DNA of 7,208 nucleotides from Gammaproteobacteria bacterium (GTDB lineage Bacteria > Pseudomonadota > Gammaproteobacteria > Steroidobacterales > Steroidobacteraceae), in the NCBI GenBank assembly GCA_030043215.1, contig JASHYG010000194.1, positions 1 to 7,208 on the forward strand, given 5' to 3'. The stretch's first letter is position 1; every line of letters begins with the position of its first letter. Below, piece after piece: positions 1 through 5,585 of this stretch. Below the pieces are notes generated by a model. The model was not told the DNA's origin, did not search any database, and saw nothing but the letters and a program-made list of their open reading frames with translations. Made by a program: the position numbers and the translations under genes.

Positions 1-108
1 GATCACCCGCTCGATCAGCGGTACCCCCTTGATACGGATCAGCGGCTTGCTCTGCGCCTTCTCCCGCAGCCTGGTGCCCGGCCCCGCGGCCACGATCAGA
101 CACTTCAT
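1..108 (-). CDS. NTP transferase N-terminus, probable inositol-1-phosphate cytidylyltransferase (partial)
   Basis: The first 36 codons of a gene run leftward off the window edge. The peptide begins MKCLIVAAGPGTRLREKAQS and continues into KPLIRIKGVPLIERVI. The AAGxGTRL glycine-rich loop at residues 7-14 and the following SKPLI..KG.PLIERV segment are the nucleotide-binding start of the sugar-phosphate nucleotidyltransferase fold. The ATG (108-106) overlaps the TGA of the inositol-phosphate synthase gene (107-105), so the two are very likely translationally coupled. Family knowledge: archaeal and thermophile inositol-1-phosphate cytidylyltransferases have this type of N-terminus and sit beside inositol-phosphate synthase, making CDP-inositol. 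The substrate is inferred from that neighbour. A sugar-1-phosphate nucleotidyl- or guanylyltransferase is the main alternative, because the substrate-binding part is outside the window. The fold call is secure and the substrate is moderate. Confidence 0.8.
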   Translation of the reverse strand, partial: MKCLIVAAGPGTRLREKAQSKPLIRIKGVPLIERVI

Positions 109-1235
109 AGGACCGCGCGCACCTTCACGGTGTGAGTACGGATGAACGCCTCGATCATCCCGTAAGCATCGTCGTCGGTGTACTGCGTGGGCGGATGCTT
201 GCAGAAGTAGGCGCTCGGAGCCTCGAGGGCGCCACCGAGGCCCTTCAGCAGCGCCAGCTTGCAGCACCGGATCATGTCGATGACGACGCCGGCCGAATTC
301 GGCGAGTCCTCCACCGACAGTCGCAATTCGAGCTCCATCGGGACATCGCCGAACAGCTGGCCCTCCATTCTGAGGAAGCAGACCTTGTTGTCGTTCTGCC
401 ACGGCACGTAGTCGCTGGGGCCAACGTGGATGTTGTCGTCCTCGATACGCTTCTTCGCGACGGATTGCACCGCCTCGGTCTTGGAGGTCTTCTTCGATAG
501 CAACCGGTCCGGATTCTTCATGTTGAGGAAATCCGTGTTGCCGCCGGTGTTCAGCTGATAGGTCCTCGTCAGCTTGACGCCGCGCTTGGCGAACAGGTCC
601 GTCAGTATCCGGTGAGTGATCGTGGCGCCGAGCTGGGACTTGATGTCATCGCCGATGATCGGCAGGTTGCGCGCCTCGAACCGCTCGGCGAAGCTCTTGT
701 CGCTGGCGATGAACACCGGCATGTTGTTGATGAACGCGACGCCGGCCTCGAGCGCACACTCCGCGTAGAAGCGAGCGGCCTGCTCCGATCCCACCGGGAC
801 GTAGTTCAGGAGGATCTCCGACCCGCTCGCCTTGAGCTCGCGGACGATCTCCTCCTTCGTGGACTCCCGCGCTTCGGAACGCAGGAACGTCCGGTCATCG
901 GCGTAGGCCGCCATGTGCTCGGAGATGCCGTCGAGCACCTGCCCCATGCGCACGATCACGCCGCTATCCGGGACGTCCTGCTGGAAGACCTTCGTGCAGT
1001 TCGGCTTGGCGAAGATGGCCCTGCTTACGTCCGCCCCGACCTTGCGGGCATCCACATCGAACGCTGCAACGACATCGATGTTGCAAGGCAGATAACCGCC
1101 GATCTCTTTGTGCATCAATCCGGTCACACCGGTGCGGCAGCGTTCCGGAGTGTAGTAATGGATTCCCTGGATCAGCGAGCTCGCGCAGTTGCCGATTCCC
1201 GCAATCGCGATACGAATATTGCCCTTATTCGGCAT
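105..1235 (-). CDS. ino1: myo-inositol-1-phosphate synthase, short (actinobacterial/archaeal-like) type
   Basis: This 376-residue cytosolic enzyme converts D-glucose-6-phosphate to 1L-myo-inositol-1-phosphate by an NAD-dependent oxidation, aldol cyclisation and reduction. The Rossmann NAD loop is GIGNCASSL at residues 13-21, followed by AAFDVDARKVG near 57-67. The family blocks are all present: NYVPVGS (144-150), GDDIKSQLGATITHR (195-209), QLNTGGNTDFLN (227-238), the lysine-rich SKKTSKTEAV (247-256), HVGPSDYVPW (270-279) and the VEDSPNSAG segment (308-316). Length and motif order match the roughly 365-residue mycobacterial Ino1 rather than the longer eukaryotic enzyme. The ATG is supported by the family N-terminus and by an AGGGT Shine-Dalgarno 5 bases upstream. 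The gene overlaps the downstream nucleotidyltransferase by ATGA, pointing to inositol activation rather than catabolism. No frameshift or missing motif is seen. Confidence 0.96.
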   Translation of the reverse strand: MPNKGNIRIAIAGIGNCASSLIQGIHYYTPERCRTGVTGLMHKEIGGYLPCNIDVVAAFDVDARKVGADVSRAIFAKPNCTKVFQQDVPDSGVIVRMGQVLDGISEHMAAYADDRTFLRSEARESTKEEIVRELKASGSEILLNYVPVGSEQAARFYAECALEAGVAFINNMPVFIASDKSFAERFEARNLPIIGDDIKSQLGATITHRILTDLFAKRGVKLTRTYQLNTGGNTDFLNMKNPDRLLSKKTSKTEAVQSVAKKRIEDDNIHVGPSDYVPWQNDNKVCFLRMEGQLFGDVPMELELRLSVEDSPNSAGVVIDMIRCCKLALLKGLGGALEAPSAYFCKHPPTQYTDDDAYGMIEAFIRTHTVKVRAVL

Positions 1236-1240
1236 GACGC

Positions 1241-1245
1241 ACCCT
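1241..1245 (-). promoter_or_regulatory. Ribosome binding site of ino1
   Basis: On the minus strand AGGGT lies 5 bases before the ATG at 1235-1233. It supports this start codon over any internal one. Confidence 0.6.
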
Positions 1246-1394
1246 GCTCATGGCTGACACACCACTGTCCCAGCGTTGCTGGCGGGCGGCTGCGATGGCG
1301 CGCCGCTTCCGGGTATCCATCCTCATTGGAACCGCCGTCCTCTTCGAGCCTCCGCACGAGTTTGCTCGCAAAGACTGCTCGGAGTGTTTATCGT

Positions 1395-1400
1395 TGTCAA
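1395..1400 (-). promoter_or_regulatory. Possible -35 element (TTGACA) for ino1
   Basis: A perfect TTGACA reads leftward toward ino1. The hexamer 17 bases downstream is CAGTCT (1377-1372), a poor -10 match, so a sigma-70 promoter here would be weak or activator-dependent. A start near 1365 would give a leader of about 130 bases. A chance hexamer is quite possible. Confidence 0.3.
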
Positions 1401-1416
1401 CGGAATCACGACTCCC

Positions 1417-1438
1417 CTTACACAGGCCTTACATAGGC
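1417..1438. repeat. 11-base tandem direct repeat, candidate regulator-binding site
   Basis: CTTACACAGGC is followed immediately by CTTACATAGGC, two 11-base units differing at one position (1423 versus 1434). Read toward ino1, the repeat lies 16 bases upstream of the TTGACA. Read toward the glycosyltransferase, it is about 145-165 bases upstream of the predicted sigma-54 start. Head-to-tail half-sites with one-helical-turn spacing are what OmpR/PhoB-family response regulators bind, so a regulator site is plausible. No specific regulator can be named. Confidence 0.4.
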
Positions 1439-1553
1439 CCCACAACTGCAAGCGTCGCCCGGAAGATACGGGACCGAAGCCGGCTCGCCACTCTGGCAGT
1501 TGCTTTTCGACCGATGGATAGGCGGATATGTTAGCAGCCTTCGCGGATCCGAG

Positions 1554-1570
1554 CTGGCATAATTGTTGCC
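1554..1570 (+). promoter_or_regulatory. Sigma-54 (-24/-12) promoter for the glycosyltransferase-flippase genes
   Basis: The sequence CTGGCATAATTGTTGCC fits the sigma-54 consensus YTGGCACGrNNNTTGCW. It has the invariant GG at 1556-1557, the invariant GC at 1568-1569, exactly ten bases between them, and intact TGGCA and TTGC cores. It points at the glycosyltransferase start at 1594. Counting GC as -13/-12 places transcription start near 1581, leaving a leader of only about 13 bases with no evident Shine-Dalgarno. If real, expression of the rightward genes needs an AAA+ enhancer-binding activator. An internal CATAAT (1558-1563) resembles a -10 hexamer but has no matching -35. Confidence 0.6.
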
Positions 1571-1593
1571 GCTGACGGCGCCTACAGCCCACC

Positions 1594-2865
1594 ATGAAGA
1601 TTCTCTTCGCCTTTGAGAATCCGCTGCCGAACCCCCAGGCGGACGCGGAAGTCTTCGTGACGACCGCAAGCTACCTTGCGCCTCTGACCACCCAGTCGTG
1701 GCTTCACGTCCCGTCTGCGAATAGCGACGGTTGTGTCGCCGCCGCCGCTCTGGCCCGCATGCCCGCGATCCGCGCCTTCGCCCCGTCACGGCCGGCCGCG
1801 GTGCGACACTTGTTCTGCGGGCTGACCATCGCTCTACGACGGGAATTCCGCGACGCCGATCTCGTGTACACGCGGAACCTGTGGGTCGCCTGGGTCGCCG
1901 TGCTGTTCGGCCAGCGGGTCGTGTTCGACCATTATCGGCCCTGGCCCGACCAGGTCCCGCCGCTGCAGCTGTGGATTCACCGTCTGATGTGCAATAGGCG
2001 CTTCATCGTCAACATCTGCCACTCGCAGTACACCCGGAACAGGTATCTCGATCTCGGAATTCCGCGCGCCAAGCTGCACTGCGTCCACAACGGCTTCGAG
2101 CCGCAGCGTCTGCGGGCTCCTATCCCATTGGATGCCGCGAAGGCTCAAATCGGCATCGGCCGGGACAGAAAGACGGCCGTCTATACCGGCCGCATCAACC
2201 CCAAGAAGGGACTCGACACCGTGATCGAGGCGGCGCGCAGGCTTCCGGATCACGAATTCGTTCTGGTCGGCTCCTCCGGAAACGGCCCGATCGAAACTCT
2301 CGCCAAGACCGTTGCCAACGTCCGGATCGTCCCCTGGCAGACGCCCGATGCGCTCGCACCCTACATCTTTGCCGCGGACGTGCTGCTGATTCCGCCGTCG
2401 CGGCGGCCGCTCGCCGCATTCGGCTCGACGGTGTTGCCGCTCAAGGTCTTCCTTTACATGGCTTCCGGCCGTCCCATCGTAGCGGGCGATACGCCCGACG
2501 TGCGTGAAGTCCTGCGCCACGGGGAGAATGCTTTCCTCTGCCGCCCGGATTGTCCGGACGCTCTCGTCACGGCGATCCGCGCGGTGACCAGCGACGCGAG
2601 ACTCTCGGAGCATCTTGCCACCACCGCGCTCGCCGATAGCCGTGACTTCACGTGGAGTACACGCGCGCAACGAATTGCCGCTATCATCACGGACCGGCTG
2701 CAGGCCGCACCCGTGGAGCCGGGCATGTGGAGCCGCACGCATTTTCGAGCCTGGCTCAGTCAATCGTGGCGTTGGGCCATTCATCTCGTCCGCAACCATT
2801 CCTGGGTGCTGCCGCCCAAGGCAGCCTTGGCCGCATCCTCTCTCCCTCCGACCGAGCATGAGTAG
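1594..2865 (+). CDS. GT4-type family glycosyltransferase
   Basis: This 423-residue GT-B-fold glycosyltransferase would transfer a sugar from an activated donor to a lipid-linked or glycan acceptor at the cytoplasmic membrane face. The N-terminal acceptor domain starts MKILFAFENPLPNPQADAE, with DLVYTRNLWVAW near 89-100. The C-terminal donor domain opens with AVYTGRINPKKGLDTVIEAA (195-214), then EFVLVGSSGNGP (221-232), PYIFAADVLLIPPS (256-269) and LPLKVFLYMASGRPIVAGDT (281-300). In the last motif, relatives often have glutamate (K.FEYMA.G.P); here residue 287 is leucine, while K284 is kept. A tail of about 50 residues past the GT domain is rich in Trp, Arg and Ala and may be membrane-associated. 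No clear Shine-Dalgarno precedes the ATG, but the N-terminal beta-strand fits it as the true start. A putative sigma-54 promoter lies just upstream and a flippase follows after 68 bases. Donor and acceptor are unknown. Confidence 0.88.
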   Translation: MKILFAFENPLPNPQADAEVFVTTASYLAPLTTQSWLHVPSANSDGCVAAAALARMPAIRAFAPSRPAAVRHLFCGLTIALRREFRDADLVYTRNLWVAWVAVLFGQRVVFDHYRPWPDQVPPLQLWIHRLMCNRRFIVNICHSQYTRNRYLDLGIPRAKLHCVHNGFEPQRLRAPIPLDAAKAQIGIGRDRKTAVYTGRINPKKGLDTVIEAARRLPDHEFVLVGSSGNGPIETLAKTVANVRIVPWQTPDALAPYIFAADVLLIPPSRRPLAAFGSTVLPLKVFLYMASGRPIVAGDTPDVREVLRHGENAFLCRPDCPDALVTAIRAVTSDARLSEHLATTALADSRDFTWSTRAQRIAAIITDRLQAAPVEPGMWSRTHFRAWLSQSWRWAIHLVRNHSWVLPPKAALAASSLPPTEHE

Positions 2866-2933
2866 CCGGTCGCGCGCTGGCGGATCCCGAGCCCGCACAG
2901 CCGCGCGCGCATCCGGGCCGCGAGCCGGCTCAA

Positions 2934-4373
2934 ATGGATAGCCATCAGGAGCATCTGCACCGCGGCTTCAAGTGGCTCGGCAGCGCGGCAGTCATCGTGA
3001 AGGCCGCCGATCTGGCGACGCTGTTTGCCGTGCTGCTGTTTCTCAGTAAATCGGAGGTCGGCATCGCTTCGCTGGTCATCTCGATCGGGGCGCTCGTCGA
3101 GGCGTTCCTCGGACTCGGCACCAGAGAAGCCCTCGTGCAGGCGCGGACCGTCTCCCGTATCCAGCTCGACTCGCTTTTCTGGTTCGTTGCCGGCGCGGCG
3201 CTGATTGCGGCGGTGCTCGTATTGCTTACCGCACCGCTATTCCAGGCGTTCTACGGTGTCGCCGGCATGGCCATCTACTTTCTTGCCGTCGCGGCGAAGC
3301 AGCCGATCGTCAGTGCTGCGCTGATTCCGTTGGCGTTGATGAACCGCGACCTGCAATATGAGCGCATCGCCGTAGTCGGCGTGTGCGCGACCCTCGGTAC
3401 CGCGCTGACGCGTCTCGGTCTCGCCGTCTCCGGCGCCGGAGTCTGGGCGCTGGTCGCCAGCAACTGCGCGGGAGCCCTTTACACCCTGATCGGCGCACAG
3501 CTTGCCAGACCTTTCGGGCCGAGACTTCGTTTCCAGATGGCGGAAATCAGGCCGCTGACACACTTCGGTGTGCGCGCGGTCACTTCGAGCTTCCTGGATC
3601 AGCTGCTCGACAACATCGACTATCTGCTGGTCGGGCGGTTTTACGGACCGGCACAGCTCGCGGTCTACGGGGTGGCCCTCACCGCCGCCATGGAGCCCGC
3701 ACTGGCCGTCGGCACCTTGATCAACCGCACGGCCCTGCCGGTCTTCGCACGAGCGTCCTTGGTCAAGGAGCAGCTGGCGCAGTCGCTGATGTGGTCGCTG
3801 CGCAGGCTTGCGTGGGTGGTTGTGCCGCTGATGGCGGCCTTCATTCTCGCCGCCGGCCCGCTTACCGCATTGATTCACGACGGGCAAGGCCACAGCTATG
3901 CCGCGGCCGCCGTGCCCCTCGAGCTGCTCGCGGCAGCGGCGCTCCTGCGTGTGACGTCGCAGCTGTTCTATCCCGTCGTCATAGGAACTGGACACCCGGG
4001 ACTGGCCGCCCGCCTCTCCGCGGTGACGCTGCTGCTGTTGGCCGCGGGCATCGTCATCGTGGGCTCTCACTTTCCGGCACGAGCCGGGATCATCGCCGTG
4101 TCGGCGGTCTGGGTGGCCGTCTATCCGCTGCTGTTGATCTGGGAAAGCCGCTATCTGCGGCGACAGTGGAATATCGGCGCTGGAGAGCTCGTGCGGGCTT
4201 TCATCATGCCGTCGATCGGTGCCGTCGCCATTGCCTCCGTCGTAGAGGGGGCGCAGTTGCTGGCCGGCGGTGGCGATCCGAGGAGTCAGCTTGGTGTGGT
4301 CGTGGCCGCGACGGCTCTGACCTATGCCGGTCTGTTCCTTCACGCGCGGCAGCGGCCTCACGACCCAACCTGA
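2934..4373 (+). CDS. MOP-superfamily flippase, Wzx/TuaB-like
   Basis: This 479-residue inner-membrane protein has about 12-14 predicted helices, roughly at 11-37, 43-62, 80-100, 111-135, 143-160, 166-188, 208-230, 240-265, 288-312, 323-345, 357-378, 383-405, 422-440 and 450-470. The stretch LLDNIDYLLVGRFYGPAQLA (224-243), followed by VYGVALTAAMEP, is a recurrent signature of polysaccharide or lipid flippases of the MOP superfamily. Family role: moving lipid-linked oligosaccharide or glycolipid from the inner to the outer leaflet. It follows a glycosyltransferase on the same strand after a 68-base GC-rich spacer and is probably co-transcribed with it. The ATG at 2934 precedes the amphipathic start DSHQEHLHRGFKWLG typical of the family, though its ribosome site is weak. 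The substrate is not readable from sequence; the lipid product of the neighbouring genes is the natural candidate. Confidence 0.9.
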   Translation: MDSHQEHLHRGFKWLGSAAVIVKAADLATLFAVLLFLSKSEVGIASLVISIGALVEAFLGLGTREALVQARTVSRIQLDSLFWFVAGAALIAAVLVLLTAPLFQAFYGVAGMAIYFLAVAAKQPIVSAALIPLALMNRDLQYERIAVVGVCATLGTALTRLGLAVSGAGVWALVASNCAGALYTLIGAQLARPFGPRLRFQMAEIRPLTHFGVRAVTSSFLDQLLDNIDYLLVGRFYGPAQLAVYGVALTAAMEPALAVGTLINRTALPVFARASLVKEQLAQSLMWSLRRLAWVVVPLMAAFILAAGPLTALIHDGQGHSYAAAAVPLELLAAAALLRVTSQLFYPVVIGTGHPGLAARLSAVTLLLLAAGIVIVGSHFPARAGIIAVSAVWVAVYPLLLIWESRYLRRQWNIGAGELVRAFIMPSIGAVAIASVVEGAQLLAGGGDPRSQLGVVVAATALTYAGLFLHARQRPHDPT

Positions 4374-4388
4374 CCTGCGGTTCGGCGC

Positions 4389-4405
4389 TGCGGCATCACG
4401 CCGCA
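4389..4405. terminator. Hairpin between convergent genes, possible weak bidirectional terminator
   Basis: TGCGGC-ATCAC-GCCGCA forms a perfect 6-bp GC-rich stem with a 5-base loop, at the junction where the flippase (stop 4371-4373) and the second glycosyltransferase (stop 4398-4396) converge. It covers the latter's stop codon. Neither strand has a following T-run, so it is not a classical intrinsic terminator. Confidence 0.3.
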
Positions 4406-5532
4406 TTGGAAATCACGGCATCATAGAAATTCTCGAGCAGCTCGGTCTGCCGGCGAATGTCGAAATTCCGCTCGGCGTGCGCTCTGCCTTCGGCACCCAT
4501 GCGGTGCCGAGCCGCCGAATCGCCCAGCAATTCGATCATCCTTCGAGCGAGGGCGTCCGCATCGCGTTCCGGAACGAGGAAACCGGTGCGGCCGTCGATC
4601 ACGCTTTCCGGAATTCCGCCGTGGCGGGAGCCTATCACCGGAACACCGCTGGCCGCGGCTTCCAATAAAACCATCCCGAAGCCTTCGGCGCGCCCGGTGA
4701 TCGTGCGCACGCTCGGCAGCACCAGCATTGAAGCCTTGCGCATCCAGCCGAGAACTTCCGCATGGGGACGCGCACCCAGAAAGAGCACTCGTTGACCGAG
4801 TCCCAGCGACCCTGCGAGCGTTCGCAGCCGACGATTCAGCGGACCGTCGCCGATGATGACCAGTTGTACCTTCGGATGCGCGTTGGCGACGGCCACGAAC
4901 GCGCGGACCAGATATTCGGTGCCCTTGAACTCGACGAGACGTGCGACGTGGAGGACCGTCGCAGTTTCCTCGCCGGGATCTCGGGAGCGGATCGCCTCGC
5001 AATCGATGCCGGTGTAGAGGACCCGCGTGCGCCCCTCTGGGAATCCCATGGCGAGCAATCGGTCACGGATGAATGAAGAGACGCAGATGAACAGGGCGCC
5101 GTCTCGCGCCAATCTGCCCCGCAGCAATCGATACTGCGCCCATTCCGGCGAACACAGCAGGGCGGGCGTCGAGAGGAGCGCATCGAAACCGTGAAACGTG
5201 GTGACGAGCGGTATTCCGAGTCGGCGCGCCAGGGGCAGCGCATAGACACCGTTCACGCCGAAGTGCGCGTGGATCAGCGACGGACGGTGGCCGCCGAGCA
5301 GACGCTCATATGGGCGCGTGTCCCGCGTGAGCATTTGCCAGCCGACGAGCGGCAGCGGCCATCGCGGCGCGAGATCCTGCAAGGCGAGGCAATTCGCGCC
5401 GGCCGGCGGGTCACCATAGCGCAGTCTTCCCAGATAGAGCGGCCTGTACCGGCGCAGGTGCTCCGCCTGCGCCGCGACGAACGGCTCGGAGATCTTGAAC
5501 AGGTTGTGGCGAAAGATCGTGACCTCGCGCAC
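4396..5532 (-). CDS. GT4-type family glycosyltransferase (GTG start)
   Basis: This 378-residue GT-B retaining glycosyltransferase is distinct from the one at 1594-2865. The acceptor domain has LIHAHFGVNGVYALPLARRL (86-105) and LVTTFHGFDA (109-118). The donor domain has VLHVARLVEFKGTEYLVRAF (193-212), VQLVIIGDGPL (222-232) and the complete EX7E motif E283-GFGMVLL-E291, followed by AAASGVPVIGSRHGGIPE (292-309). It resembles colanic-acid/WcaL-type enzymes in outline. The frame stays open far upstream, but that part overlaps the SDR gene out of frame. GTG at 5532-5530 is chosen because the family N-terminus (REVTIFRHNLFKISEPF) starts there and a strong purine-rich Shine-Dalgarno precedes it. An in-frame ATG at 5598 would add 22 residues and overlap the SDR stop. 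The gene is last in the leftward operon, 53 bases after the SDR gene. Sugar donor and acceptor are unknown; a lipid acceptor is suggested by the neighbours. Confidence 0.92.
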   Translation of the reverse strand: MREVTIFRHNLFKISEPFVAAQAEHLRRYRPLYLGRLRYGDPPAGANCLALQDLAPRWPLPLVGWQMLTRDTRPYERLLGGHRPSLIHAHFGVNGVYALPLARRLGIPLVTTFHGFDALLSTPALLCSPEWAQYRLLRGRLARDGALFICVSSFIRDRLLAMGFPEGRTRVLYTGIDCEAIRSRDPGEETATVLHVARLVEFKGTEYLVRAFVAVANAHPKVQLVIIGDGPLNRRLRTLAGSLGLGQRVLFLGARPHAEVLGWMRKASMLVLPSVRTITGRAEGFGMVLLEAAASGVPVIGSRHGGIPESVIDGRTGFLVPERDADALARRMIELLGDSAARHRMGAEGRAHAERNFDIRRQTELLENFYDAVISNAA

Positions 5533-5542
5533 TGTCAGGCCG

Positions 5543-5553
5543 CCCTCCCCTCC
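5543..5553 (-). promoter_or_regulatory. Shine-Dalgarno deciding the GTG start
   Basis: The minus strand reads GGAGGGGAGGG, ending 10 bases before GTG at 5532. It is the strongest ribosome-binding match in the window. It lies between the SDR stop codon and the chosen start, so it argues for GTG and against the upstream ATG at 5598. Confidence 0.65.
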
Positions 5554-5585
5554 ACCGCTTTGCACGGTCTCTCGAAAGCCTGGAA

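Larger units (their letters stand above)
1236..1593. other. Divergent intergenic control region
   Basis: These 358 bases separate ino1 (leftward) from the glycosyltransferase gene (rightward). No convincing coding sequence is present: the short frames crossing it have no recognisable protein and run antisense into real genes. The region is less GC-dominated than its flanks, particularly around 1361-1440 and 1521-1570, as expected of promoter DNA. Separate entries cover a sigma-54-type promoter at its right end, an 11-base tandem repeat in its middle, and a possible -35 hexamer for ino1. A small perfect hairpin (CCAGC-GTT-GCTGG, 1270-1282) would lie in the ino1 leader if transcription starts near 1365; I assign it no function. 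Confidence 0.75.

Noticed and set aside
1270..1282. Small perfect hairpin CCAGC-GTT-GCTGG in the ino1 leader, considered as an operator or attenuator
   Set aside because: A 5-bp stem is expected by chance in GC-rich DNA, and no alternative structure, leader peptide or T-run accompanies it.
612..1436. 274-codon open frame on the plus strand antisense to ino1
   Set aside because: It is opposite a strongly motif-supported gene, its translation is Arg/Asp/His-rich with no recognisable domain, and such frames are expected opposite GC-rich coding DNA.
1558..1563. CATAAT considered as a sigma-70 -10 element
   Set aside because: No acceptable -35 lies 16-18 bases upstream, and the hexamer is embedded in a much better sigma-54 match.
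1236..1593. Intergenic region examined for a riboswitch, small RNA, CRISPR repeats or mobile-element ends
   Set aside because: I found no conserved riboswitch core, spaced repeat array, long terminal inverted repeat or target-site duplication by eye.
1834..2898. 354-codon minus-strand frame opposite the first glycosyltransferase
   Set aside because: It is a compositional shadow with no motif, and no promoter or ribosome site justifies it.
3237..4406. 389-codon minus-strand frame opposite the flippase
   Set aside because: The translation is a low-complexity Arg/Gly/Gln/Asp-rich product typical of the antisense of membrane-protein genes. It also overlaps the end of the real convergent gene.
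3383..4426. 347-codon plus-strand frame inside the flippase
   Set aside because: It is Arg-rich with no domain, while the overlapping flippase frame has clear membrane helices and family signatures.
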